64,000 bases of DNA from Pseudomonas paraglycinae (GTDB lineage: Bacteria > Pseudomonadota > Gammaproteobacteria > Pseudomonadales > Pseudomonadaceae). The notes beneath the pieces were generated by a model. It ran no database searches and was not told the DNA's origin. It saw only the letters and a program-made list of their open reading frames with translations. The stretch lies in the NCBI RefSeq assembly GCF_021601625.1, contig NZ_BQHR01000001.1, forward strand, positions 434,001-498,000, given 5' to 3'. Made by a program: the position numbers and the translations under genes. Below, in pieces: positions 18,744 to 26,868 of the stretch (position 1 is its first letter; each line of letters begins with the position of its first letter).

Positions 18744-19613
18744 TCAGCGGCCGAGGTAAACCTCGATCACTCGCTCGTTGTCCTGCACCTGTTCCAGCGA
18801 CCCCTCGGCCAGCACGCTGCCCTGGTGCAACACGGTGACGTGGTCGGCAATCGAGCCGACGAAGCCCATGTCGTGTTCCACCACCATCAGCGAATGCTTG
18901 CCCGCGAGCGACTTGAACAGCTCGGCGGTGAACTCGGTTTCGGCGTCGGTCATGCCGGCCACCGGTTCATCGAGCAGCAGCAGTTGCGGGTCCTGCATCA
19001 GCAACATGCCGATTTCCAGAAACTGTTTCTGTCCGTGGGACAGCAGCCCCGCCGGGCGATTGACCGAGGTGGTCAGGCGAATGGTGTCGAGCACTTCGCT
19101 GATCCGGTCTTTCTGCTCGCCGCTCAACCTCGCCCGCAGGCTGGCCCACACCGACTTGTCGGTTTTCTGCGCCAGCTCCAGGTTCTCGAACACGCTCAGC
19201 GCTTCGAACACCGTCGGCTTCTGGAACTTGCGCCCGATGCCGGCCTGGGCGATCTGCACTTCGCTCATCTGCGTCAGGTCGAGGGTTTCACCGAACCACG
19301 CCTTGCCGTGGCTCGGCCGGGTCTTGCCGGTGATCACGTCCATCAGCGTGGTTTTGCCCGCGCCGTTGGGGCCGATGATGCAGCGCAGTTCGCCGACGCC
19401 GATGTACAGGTTCAGATTGTTCAGCGCCCGGAAGCCGTCGAAGCTGACGCTGATGTCTTCCAGGGTCAGGATTGTGCCGTGGCGGGTGTCGAGGCCCGGA
19501 CCGACGCGTTGCCCGAGGCCGATCGAGTCGCGGCTGGTGCCTTCGTCCTTGTTCGGCTCCACCGGGAAAAAGGCCGGTTCCAGCATGAATTCAGCGCTCG
19601 CCGTGACTCTCAT
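18744..19613 (-). CDS. urtD: urea ABC transporter ATP-binding protein UrtD
   Basis: This 289-residue LivG-type ATPase has Walker A GPNGAGKTT, the signature LSHGQKQFLEIGM and Walker B LLLLDEPVAGM, then a D-loop and the His switch VVEHDMGFV. About 45 poorly conserved residues precede the ATPase core, which begins near TILTLEDISVSFDG. The start overlaps the urtC stop by four bases (ATGA). It pairs with UrtE on the cytoplasmic face of the urea importer. Confidence 0.96.
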   Translation of the reverse strand: MRVTASAEFMLEPAFFPVEPNKDEGTSRDSIGLGQRVGPGLDTRHGTILTLEDISVSFDGFRALNNLNLYIGVGELRCIIGPNGAGKTTLMDVITGKTRPSHGKAWFGETLDLTQMSEVQIAQAGIGRKFQKPTVFEALSVFENLELAQKTDKSVWASLRARLSGEQKDRISEVLDTIRLTTSVNRPAGLLSHGQKQFLEIGMLLMQDPQLLLLDEPVAGMTDAETEFTAELFKSLAGKHSLMVVEHDMGFVGSIADHVTVLHQGSVLAEGSLEQVQDNERVIEVYLGR

Positions 19614-20689
19614 GATTCACCTCGTTTCTTCAGCAGACCGATCACACCCTTGGGCAGGTACAACGTCACGACGATGAACAGCGCGCCGAGGAAGAACAGC
19701 CAGTATTCGGGGAACGCCACGGTGAACCAGCTCTTCATGCCGTTGACCACGCCGGCGCCGAGCAGCGGGCCGATCAGGGTACCGCGCCCGCCAAGGGCTA
19801 CCCACACGGCAGCTTCGATCGAGTTGGTCGGCGACATTTCGCTCGGGTTGATGATCCCCACCTGCGGCACGTACAACGCGCCAGCCAGACCACACAACAC
19901 CGCGCTCAACACCCAGACGAACAGCTTGAAACCACGCGGGTCGTAGCCGCAGAACATCAAGCGGTTCTCTGCATCGCGCAGCGCGGTCAGCACCCGGCCG
20001 AACTTGCTGCGGGCCAGGCGCCAGCCGATGAACAGGCTCGCCACCAGCAGCAACACCGTCGCCAGAAACAGCACCGCGCGAGTGCCGGGTTCGGTGATGC
20101 CGAAACCGAGGATCGTGCGGAAATTGGTGAAACCGTTGTTGCCGCCGAAGCCGGTCTCGTTGCGGAAAAACAGCAGCATCCCGGCGAAGGTCAGGGCCTG
20201 GGTCATGATCGAGAAATACACGCCCTTGATCCGCGAACGGAAGGCGAAGAAACCGAACACCAGCGCCAGCAACCCCGGCGCCAACACCACCAGGCACATC
20301 GCCCAGAGGAAGCTGCCGGTGCCGCTCCAGTACCACGGCAACTCGGTCCACGACAGAAAGGTCATGAACGCCGGCAGACCATCACCGGCGGCCTGACGCA
20401 TCAGGTACATGCCCATTGCATAACCGCCGAGGGCGAAGAACAGACCGTGACCCAGCGACAAGAGACCTGCGTAACCCCAGACCAGATCCAGCGCCAGGGC
20501 GACGATGGCGTAGCAGAGAATCTTGCCGACCAGCGTCAGGGTGTAGGCCGAAACATGCAGCGCACTGTCCGCCGGCAACAGCGACAGCAGCGGCAGGGCG
20601 ATCAGCAAGGCGAGCACCACCGCGCCGATGGCGAGGGTGACTTTCGGGCCGGCCTTTTGTGTGGCCGTGACTAGTAGAGGCTGGTTCAT
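19610..20689 (-). CDS. urtC: urea ABC transporter permease UrtC
   Basis: This 359-residue LivM-type permease has about nine or ten hydrophobic segments, including the family motifs DLVWGYAGLLSLGHGLFFALGGYA and GRGTLIGPLLGAGVVN. It forms the urea channel together with UrtB. The start overlaps the urtB stop by one base. Confidence 0.96.
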   Translation of the reverse strand: MNQPLLVTATQKAGPKVTLAIGAVVLALLIALPLLSLLPADSALHVSAYTLTLVGKILCYAIVALALDLVWGYAGLLSLGHGLFFALGGYAMGMYLMRQAAGDGLPAFMTFLSWTELPWYWSGTGSFLWAMCLVVLAPGLLALVFGFFAFRSRIKGVYFSIMTQALTFAGMLLFFRNETGFGGNNGFTNFRTILGFGITEPGTRAVLFLATVLLLVASLFIGWRLARSKFGRVLTALRDAENRLMFCGYDPRGFKLFVWVLSAVLCGLAGALYVPQVGIINPSEMSPTNSIEAAVWVALGGRGTLIGPLLGAGVVNGMKSWFTVAFPEYWLFFLGALFIVVTLYLPKGVIGLLKKRGES

Positions 20690-22191
20690 CAGTCGATCAC
20701 CCGTCCTTTCAGTGCGAAGAGGCCTTGCGGACGTTTCTGGATGAACAGAATGATCAGCGCGAGGATCAGGATCTTGCCGAGCACCGCACCGATCTGCGGT
20801 TCGAGAATCTTGTTGGCGATGCCCAGGCCGAATGCGGCGAACACGCTGCCGGCCAGTTGGCCGACGCCGCCGAGCACCACCACCAGGAACGAGTCGATGA
20901 TGTAGCTCTGGCCGAGGTCAGGGCCGACGTTGCCAATCTGGCTCAGCGCCACGCCACCGAGCCCGGCGATGCCCGAACCGAGGCCGAAGGCGAGCATGTC
21001 GACGCGCCCTGTCGGCACGCCGCAGCAGGCGGCCATGTTGCGATTCTGGGTGACGGCGCGCACGTTCAGGCCGAGGCGGGTCTTGTTCAGCAGCAGCCAG
21101 GTCAGCACCACCACGAACAACGCAAAAGCGATGATCACGATGCGGTTGTACGGCAGCACCAGATTCGGCAGCACCTGAATCCCGCCGGACAGCCACGCCG
21201 GGTTCGCCACTTCAACGTTCTGCGCACCGAACACCAGTCGCACCAGCTGAATCAGCATCAGGCTGATGCCCCAGGTGGCGAGCAGGGTTTCCAGTGGTCG
21301 ACCGTAGAGGTGACGGATCACCGTGCGCTCCAGCGCCATGCCGATGGCGGCCGTGACGAAGAACGCCACCGGCAGCGCGATCAGCGGATAGAACTCGATG
21401 GCATTCGGCGCGTAGCGCTGGAACATCAGCTGCATGACGTAGGTCGAGTAGGCGCCGAGCATCAGCATCTCGCCGTGGGCCATGTTGATCACACCCAGCA
21501 GGCCGAAAGTGATCGCCAGACCCAGCGCCGCGAGCAACAGAATCGAACCGAGAGACATGCCACTGAAGGCCTGGCCGAGCAGTTCGCCGACCAGCAGTTT
21601 GCGCTTGACCTGGGCGAGGCTGGTTTCGGCGGCGGTGCGCACGTTGGCATCGGTTTCGACGCCGGGTTCGAGCAGGCCTTCGAGGCGGGTGCGGGCCAGT
21701 GGATCGCCGGTTTCACCGAGCAGACGCACGGCCGCGAGGCGCACCGCCGGGTCGGTGTCGACCAGTTGCAGGTTGGCCAGCGCAAGGCTCAGGGCGGCGT
21801 GGACGCTTTCGTCTTGTTCGCCAGCCAGTTGCTGGTCGAGGAATTTCAGCTGCGCCGGTTTGGCGCTTTTCTGCAATTGCTGCGCGGCGGTCAGACGGGT
21901 TTTGGCGTCGGCGGCGAGCAATTGGTGGCTGGCCAGAGCGGTGTCGATCAGACCCCGCAGGCGGTTGTTCAGGCGCAGGGTTTTGGGTTGGCCGTCGACG
22001 GTCAGTTCGCCTTGTTGCAGGGCGTTGATCAGTTCGATACGCGCCGGATCGGGCTGCGCGGCCCAGGCTTCCAGCAGTTTGGCCTGTTGCATCGGGTTGG
22101 CGGCGACGAAGTCTTCCGCATCTCCGGCATGGACGGCCATCGGCAGCAAAAGTGCGACGGCCAGGATCAAGCGGTAAAGGGCAGTGGGCAT
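20689..22191 (-). CDS. urtB: urea ABC transporter permease UrtB
   Basis: This 500-residue LivH-type permease has a signal-like N-terminus (LILAVALLLPMAVHA), then a hydrophilic, probably periplasmic extension of about 180 residues with HEAT-like helices (VRLAAVRLLGETGDP). The permease core follows, with GVINMAHGEMLMLGAYS and LAGSVFAAFGLGIANK. The extension is characteristic of UrtB. The ATG at 22191 is preferred because AGGA is well spaced from it; the ATG at 22200 would touch that AGGA. Confidence 0.95.
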   Translation of the reverse strand: MPTALYRLILAVALLLPMAVHAGDAEDFVAANPMQQAKLLEAWAAQPDPARIELINALQQGELTVDGQPKTLRLNNRLRGLIDTALASHQLLAADAKTRLTAAQQLQKSAKPAQLKFLDQQLAGEQDESVHAALSLALANLQLVDTDPAVRLAAVRLLGETGDPLARTRLEGLLEPGVETDANVRTAAETSLAQVKRKLLVGELLGQAFSGMSLGSILLLAALGLAITFGLLGVINMAHGEMLMLGAYSTYVMQLMFQRYAPNAIEFYPLIALPVAFFVTAAIGMALERTVIRHLYGRPLETLLATWGISLMLIQLVRLVFGAQNVEVANPAWLSGGIQVLPNLVLPYNRIVIIAFALFVVVLTWLLLNKTRLGLNVRAVTQNRNMAACCGVPTGRVDMLAFGLGSGIAGLGGVALSQIGNVGPDLGQSYIIDSFLVVVLGGVGQLAGSVFAAFGLGIANKILEPQIGAVLGKILILALIILFIQKRPQGLFALKGRVID

Positions 22192-22209
22192 AACGGGCAT
22201 TCCTGTATT

Positions 22210-22316
22210 GATCGTTCCCACGCTCTGCGTGGGAATGCCTCAACGGACGCTCCGCGTCCGCTCTTGGGACGCAGAGCGTCCCCGGCTGCATTCCCACGCA
22301 GAGCGTGGGAACGATC
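22210..22316. repeat. 107-bp palindromic repeat, family B, copy 2 (between urtB and urtA)
   Basis: It has the same outer arms as the copy at 18620-18728 (GATCGTTCCCACGC and GCGTGGGAACGATC), with inner palindromes GGACGCTCCGCGTCC and GGGACGCAGAGCGTCCC. It sits directly after the urtA stop and could cap urtA mRNA, giving more binding protein than permease. Confidence 0.9.
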
Positions 22317-22333
22317 AGGTTGAGCGGGTTAAC

Positions 22334-23599
22334 TCAGTTGCTCTTCACCGCATACTCCGGCTTCTTGTCATTACCCGGAATGAACGGGCTCCAAGGCTGC
22401 GCACGAATCGGCCCCTCGGTCTGCCACACCACGTTGAACTGACCATCGCTCTGGATTTCGCCGATCATCACCGGTTTGTGCAGGTGGTGATTGATCTTGT
22501 CCATGGTCAGGGTGTAGCCGGACGGCGCGGCAAAGGTCTGGCCGCCGAGGGCTTCGCGGACCTTGTCGACGTCGGTCGATTTGGCTTTCTCCGCCGCCTG
22601 CGCCCACATGTGGATGCCGACGTAAGTGGCTTCCATCGGGTCGTTGGTCACCGCTTTGTCGGCGCCCGGCAGGTTGTGTTTCTTCGCGTAGGCTTTCCAG
22701 TCGGCGACGAATTTCTTGTTAGCCGGGTTATCCACCGACTCGAAGTAGTTCCACGCCGCGAGGTTGCCCACCAGCGGCTTGGTGTCGATGCCGCGCAGTT
22801 CTTCTTCACCCACCGAGAACGCCACCACCGGTACGTCGGTGGCCTTCAGGCCCTGGTTGGCCAGCTCTTTGTAGAACGGCACGTTGGAGTCGCCGTTGAC
22901 GGTGGAGATCACAGCGGTCTTGCCGCCGGCCGAGAATTTTTTGATGTTGGCGACGATGGTTTGATAGTCGCTATGACCGAACGGGGTGTAGACCTCTTCG
23001 ATGTCTTTGTCCGCTACGCCTTTGGAATGCAGGAACGAACGCAGGATCTTGTTGGTGGTGCGCGGGTATACATAGTCGGTGCCGAGCAGGAAGTAGCGCT
23101 TGGCGCTGCCGCCTTCTTCGCTCATCAGGTATTCAACCGCCGGGATCGCTTGCTGGTTTGGCGCGGCGCCGGTGTAGAACACGTTCGGCGACATCTCTTC
23201 ACCTTCGTATTGCACCGGGTAGAACAGCAGGCCGTTGAGTTCTTCGAACACCGGCAGCACCGATTTGCGCGACACCGAGGTCCAGCAGCCGAACACCACC
23301 GCGACCTTGTCCTGGGTCAGCAACTGCCGGCCCTTTTCCGCGAACAGCGGCCAGTTCGACGCCGGGTCGACCACCACCGGCTCAAGCATCTTGCCGTTCA
23401 CCCCGCCCTTGGCGTTGATCTCGTCGATGGTCATCAACGCCATGTCCTTGAGCGACGTTTCGGAGATCGCCATGGTGCCGGACAACGAATGCAGAATCCC
23501 GACCTTGATGGTCTCGGCGGCCTGTACGGTCCAGGTCATGCCCATCGCGGCAATGGATGCCGTGAGTGTGAAAGCCTTGATCAAACTGCGACGCTTCAT
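22334..23599 (-). CDS. urtA: urea ABC transporter substrate-binding protein UrtA
   Basis: This 421-residue periplasmic urea-binding protein has a Sec-type signal peptide (MKRRSLIKAFTLTAS to VQA, cleavage near residue 27). The mature start is AETIKVGILHSLSGTMAISE. The segments VFGCWTSVSRKSVLPVFEE and LFYPVQYEGEE are typical of UrtA. The start at 23599 has GGAGAT upstream. It is the first gene of the urt-ure block and lies behind a near-consensus sigma-54 promoter. Confidence 0.97.
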   Translation of the reverse strand: MKRRSLIKAFTLTASIAAMGMTWTVQAAETIKVGILHSLSGTMAISETSLKDMALMTIDEINAKGGVNGKMLEPVVVDPASNWPLFAEKGRQLLTQDKVAVVFGCWTSVSRKSVLPVFEELNGLLFYPVQYEGEEMSPNVFYTGAAPNQQAIPAVEYLMSEEGGSAKRYFLLGTDYVYPRTTNKILRSFLHSKGVADKDIEEVYTPFGHSDYQTIVANIKKFSAGGKTAVISTVNGDSNVPFYKELANQGLKATDVPVVAFSVGEEELRGIDTKPLVGNLAAWNYFESVDNPANKKFVADWKAYAKKHNLPGADKAVTNDPMEATYVGIHMWAQAAEKAKSTDVDKVREALGGQTFAAPSGYTLTMDKINHHLHKPVMIGEIQSDGQFNVVWQTEGPIRAQPWSPFIPGNDKKPEYAVKSN

Positions 23600-23664
23600 T
23601 GTGCGATCTCCATGAACGTTAAAGTTTTTTATGGTTGGCAGATGCGAACGACTGAAGGCTGTTT

Positions 23665-23680
23665 TGCAAGGGCTGTGCCC
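23665..23680 (-). promoter_or_regulatory. sigma-54 promoter for urtA
   Basis: On the minus strand the sequence reads GGGCAC-AGCCC-TTGCA, matching the consensus TGGCAC-N5-TTGCA at every position but the first. The -24 GG and -12 GC elements have the correct spacing, and the expected transcription start is about 50 bases before the urtA ATG. This fits NtrC-dependent control of urea use under nitrogen limitation. Confidence 0.75.
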
Positions 23681-23772
23681 GGTCGGGTTTGGGCAGGGAA
23701 ATGTCGGTTTAGAGCGGTTGTGCACGGAGTTGGCGCACCATGAGGGGACGTGTTGCATGCAAAGGTGCAGCG

Positions 23773-23797
23773 GGGTGCGCCAGATTGGGGCGCACCC
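23773..23797 (-). terminator. hairpin after the ABC permease gene
   Basis: GGGTGCGCC (23773-23781) pairs perfectly with GGCGCACCC (23789-23797) just beyond the permease stop at 23805. No U-run follows on the minus strand, so it may be a weak terminator or an mRNA 3' stabiliser separating this operon from urtA. Confidence 0.5.
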
Positions 23798-23804
23798 GGA
23801 GGAT

Positions 23805-24815
23805 TCAGCGGCGGCGCATCAAGCCGATGAAGAACAGCCCGCCGAGGGCGGCGGTGGCGACGCCGATGGGCAGGTCTTCGGGGGCGATCAGCGTCCGCGC
23901 CGCGACGTCGACCCACACCAGAAACACACTGCCGAGCAACACGCACACTGGCAGCAGACGTCGGTGCTCGGCACCGATCAGGCGCCGGGCAATGTGCGGC
24001 ACCATCAGCCCGACAAAGCCGATGGAGCCGCTGATCGACACCAGCACCCCGGTCATCAATGAAGCAATCACGAACACCCGCAGACGCACCGCCCGGGCGT
24101 TCAGGCCGAGGGTGACGGCGGTCTGTTCGCCGGCCATCAAGGCGTTCAGCGGACGGGCCATGCCGATCAGCAGAATCAGTCCGAGCAACACACTGAGCGC
24201 CGGCACCGCCAACAACTCCCAGCGCGCCAGACCCAGGCCGCCGAGCATCCAGAACATCACCGCCGAACTGGCCCGGTGATCGCCCATGAACAACAGCAGA
24301 TTGGCGATCGCCATCATTACGAACGACACCGCCACGCCACACAGCAGCAGGCGATCACTGTCCAGTCGTCCGTGACGGTTGGCGATGCCCAGTACCAGAA
24401 ACATGCTCAACAATGCGCCGATGAATGCGGCAATCGGCAAGGTCAGCAGGCCGACGATTTCACCGACGTGCAGCACCACGATCACTGCGCCGAGGGTGGC
24501 GCCGGAGGTGACGCCAAGCAGGTGCGGATCGGCCAGCGGATTGCGCGTAACCGCTTGCAACACCGCGCCGATCAGCGCCAGCCCGGCACCGACCAATGCA
24601 CCGAGCAGCATGCGCGGTACGCGGATCAGCCAGACGATGTGTTCCTGACCGGCGCTCCAGTCCGGCACACCGAGGCCGAACAGTTTGTGCAGCAGAATCC
24701 GCCACACCACGTCCACCGGCACCCGTGCCGGACCGAAGCCCAGCGACACCACGCACGACACCAGCAGCACCGCACCGAGGGCTATCAGCAACCAGCCGTA
24801 ACGACGATTGATCAT
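23805..24815 (-). CDS. FecCD/BtuC-family ABC transporter permease
   Basis: This 336-residue permease has about ten membrane helices. Family motifs include RVPRMLLGALVGAGLALIGAVLQ, NPLADPHLLGVTSGAT, GSIGFVGLMVPHIARRLIGAEHR and ARTLIAPEDLPIGVATAALGGLFF. It belongs to the type II import permeases for iron-siderophore, haem or cobalamin. Its start overlaps the binding-protein stop by four bases, so ATPase, binding protein and permease form one tight operon. The substrate cannot be fixed from the permease alone. Confidence 0.93.
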   Translation of the reverse strand: MINRRYGWLLIALGAVLLVSCVVSLGFGPARVPVDVVWRILLHKLFGLGVPDWSAGQEHIVWLIRVPRMLLGALVGAGLALIGAVLQAVTRNPLADPHLLGVTSGATLGAVIVVLHVGEIVGLLTLPIAAFIGALLSMFLVLGIANRHGRLDSDRLLLCGVAVSFVMMAIANLLLFMGDHRASSAVMFWMLGGLGLARWELLAVPALSVLLGLILLIGMARPLNALMAGEQTAVTLGLNARAVRLRVFVIASLMTGVLVSISGSIGFVGLMVPHIARRLIGAEHRRLLPVCVLLGSVFLVWVDVAARTLIAPEDLPIGVATAALGGLFFIGLMRRR

Positions 24816-25759
24816 TCGCCGTGGAAACCTTTGGCCAGGGTTTCCACCGCCAGCACGTTGTCGATCCCCGGCGTGGCCTGCACGTAAGGGATGACGATGA
24901 AGCGCTGGTTCTTGATCGCGTCCACCGATTGCAGCGCCTTGTTCTTCAGCAGGAATTCAATCTTCTGCTCGGCTGTGATTTCGCTGTAGTCGACGATCAC
25001 GATCACCTGCGGATTGCGCTCGACCACGGTTTCCCAGTTGACCCGGGTCCAGCTCGCTTCGACGTCATTGAGAACGTTGCGCCCACCGGCCGCGTCGATC
25101 AGCGCTTGCGGCATGCCGAGGCGGCCGGAGGTCATGGCGCGGTCTTCGCCGCTGTCGTACAGGAACACCCGTGGTTTTTCAGCGGGCAGGTCTTTGCGGA
25201 TTTCGGCGACCTGACTTTGCATGTCAGCGATCAGCGCGTTGGCGCGATCCTGCACGTCGAAAATCTTTCCGAGATTGCGCAGGTCGTTGTAGGTGTCGTC
25301 CAACGTCGCGGCCGGGCGATTCATCACGAAGGCGCAGGACTCGGTCAGTTCATAGACGTTGATGCCCAGCGGTTGCAGGGTCTGCGGCGTGAGATCGCCG
25401 CCGACACGCATGCCGTAATCCCAGCCGGCGAAGAAGAAATCGACGTTGGCGTTGAGCAGGGTTTCCACCGACGGGTACTTGGCTGCCAGCTCCGGCAGAC
25501 CGTCGAGAAGACTCTGCATTTCAGGCGTTACCGACTTCCAGCCACTGACGCCGCTGTAGCCGGCCATCTTCGACTTGAGGCCGAGGGCGAGCATCATCTG
25601 GGTCATGTTGATGTCGTGACTGACCGCGTGCTTCGGCGCTTCCTTGAAGGTGACTTCACGGTTGCAGCTCTGGATCGTCAGCGGGTACTTCGTGGCCTCG
25701 GCGAAGGCGTGGGTGGTGCCCAGCAACAGAGCGAGGCAAAGCAGGGAGCGCACAGTCAT
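24812..25759 (-). CDS. ABC transporter periplasmic substrate-binding protein, FecB/BtuF fold
   Basis: This 315-residue protein has a signal peptide (MTVRSLLCLALLLGTTHAFA), and the mature protein begins YPLTIQSCNREVTFKEAPK. This N-terminal pattern, with the later NVDFFFAGWDYGMR and RFIVIPYVQATPGIDNVLAVETL, fits the helical-backbone cluster of iron-complex, haem and cobalamin binding proteins. It overlaps both neighbours by four bases. The TonB receptor upstream suggests a ferric siderophore or similar chelate; a corrinoid cannot be excluded, since cobalamin genes lie about 10 kb away. Confidence 0.9.
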   Translation of the reverse strand: MTVRSLLCLALLLGTTHAFAEATKYPLTIQSCNREVTFKEAPKHAVSHDINMTQMMLALGLKSKMAGYSGVSGWKSVTPEMQSLLDGLPELAAKYPSVETLLNANVDFFFAGWDYGMRVGGDLTPQTLQPLGINVYELTESCAFVMNRPAATLDDTYNDLRNLGKIFDVQDRANALIADMQSQVAEIRKDLPAEKPRVFLYDSGEDRAMTSGRLGMPQALIDAAGGRNVLNDVEASWTRVNWETVVERNPQVIVIVDYSEITAEQKIEFLLKNKALQSVDAIKNQRFIVIPYVQATPGIDNVLAVETLAKGFHGE

Positions 25760-26544
25760 GGTCGGGTTATCCAGGTGATTCGCGGGTAGCCGTGAAGGGG
25801 GTGAGGATCGATCAATGCTTCGACGCCGAACACGTCGCGCAGCAGTTCGACGGTCAGGACTTGTTGCGGGGTGCCGCTGGCGACGATGCGACCGTGGTTG
25901 ATCACATACAGCCGGTCGCAGAACGCGGCAGCCAGGTTCAGGTCGTGGATGCTCGCCAGCGTGCCGATCTGCAAACGCTTGACCAGTTGCAGCAGTTCCA
26001 GCTGATAGCGCGGGTCGAGGTGGTTGGTCGGCTCGTCGAGGATCAGCAGTTGCGGTTGCTGGGTCAGGGCCCGGGCGAGGATCACGCGTTGTTTTTCACC
26101 ACCGGACAACGTGGCGAACGCGTGGTCTTCGAAGCCGTCGAGGCCCACGGATTTGAGGGCCTGGGTGGCGAGGTGGCGGTCTTCCAGCGTGTCGCCGTCG
26201 AACAGGCCTTTGTGCGGCGTGCGGCCCATGGCGACCACTTCTTCGACGGTCAGGCCGAAGGCGTCGGGGAATTCCTGCAGCACCACGGCGATGCGTTGCG
26301 CGCACCAGCGCGAGGATTGCTTCCACACGTTGTGGTGATCGAGTCTGACCTCACCGGTTTCCGGCTGACTGAAGCGGTAGGCGCAACGCAACAGGCTGGT
26401 CTTGCCGCTGCCATTGGGCCCGATCAGCCCGACGAACTCACCGGCGGCCACTTGCAGCGAGGCGTCACGCAGCTGGAACTGGTGATGACAGTGGCCGTGG
26501 CCCAAGGGGGACCAAGCGAGATTAGTGAGGGACAGTGAGGTCAT
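25756..26544 (-). CDS. ABC transporter ATP-binding protein, FecE/BtuD type
   Basis: This 262-residue ATPase has Walker A GPNGSGKTS, the signature LSGGEKQRVILARAL, Walker B LLILDEPTNHLD and the H-switch ASIHDLNLA. The segment VVLQEFPDAFGLTVEEVVAMGRTPH is typical of iron-chelate and cobalamin importers. The start at 26544 gives MTSLSLTNLAWSP; a further in-frame start at 26619 lies toward the repeat region and lacks similarity. The ribosome-binding site is weak. It is separated from the TonB receptor gene by 324 bases of repeats. Confidence 0.92.
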   Translation of the reverse strand: MTSLSLTNLAWSPLGHGHCHHQFQLRDASLQVAAGEFVGLIGPNGSGKTSLLRCAYRFSQPETGEVRLDHHNVWKQSSRWCAQRIAVVLQEFPDAFGLTVEEVVAMGRTPHKGLFDGDTLEDRHLATQALKSVGLDGFEDHAFATLSGGEKQRVILARALTQQPQLLILDEPTNHLDPRYQLELLQLVKRLQIGTLASIHDLNLAAAFCDRLYVINHGRIVASGTPQQVLTVELLRDVFGVEALIDPHPLHGYPRITWITRP

Positions 26545-26591
26545 GTGAGGTTCAGTGTGATTTCTAAGGTTATGTCTGTCTGGTAGATCCA

Positions 26592-26860
26592 TCCCCCTCA
26601 CCCCAGCCCTCTCCCCCAAGGGGGCGAGGGGGAAAGGGAGCCGATCTTCGTGCTCTTCAAATCCTGAGTTCGACTCGGTATTTCAGGTCGGTGTAACTTG
26701 CCCAAACACCTCGGTCAGCCCCGTCCATAGGGGAAATGGGAGCCGATCTTCGTGCTCTTCAAATCCTGAGTTCGACCCGGTATTTCAGGTCGGTGTAACT
26801 TGCCCAAACACCTCGGTCAGTCCCCTCTCCCTCCGGGAGAGGGTTAGGGTGAGGGCGGGG
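26592..26860. repeat. REP-like doublet, family A, copy 4, with expanded centre
   Basis: The left arm CCCCCTCACCCCAGCCCTCTCC and right arm CTCTCCCTCCGGGAGAGGG to GGGTGAGGG face each other. The interior carries the tandem copies described separately, making this copy longer than the other three. Confidence 0.8.
26636..26820. repeat. tandem direct repeat, 83-bp units with 102-bp period
   Basis: Unit 1 (26636-26718) and unit 2 (26738-26820) both run from GGGAGCCGATCTTCGTGCTC to CACCTCGGTCAG. They differ at a single base (GACTCGG versus GACCCGG). Near identity indicates a recent duplication. Confidence 0.92.
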
Positions 26861-26868
26861 CCAGTGAG

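Larger units (their letters stand above)
26545..26868. other. repeat-filled gap between receptor gene and ABC operon
   Basis: This 324-base gap has no gene. It holds outer REP-like arms (26592-26634 and 26819-26860) and, inside them, a tandem duplication with a 102-base period (26636-26718 and 26738-26820). No clear promoter for the ABC operon was recognised. Confidence 0.7.

Noticed and set aside
20725-22323. Long open frame antisense to urtB
   Set aside because: Composition is that of an antisense shadow and UrtB is certain on the minus strand.
23681-23772. NtrC binding sites upstream of the sigma-54 promoter
   Set aside because: Half-sites such as TGCACC and GGTGC occur, but none has correct palindromic spacing, so no site is claimed.
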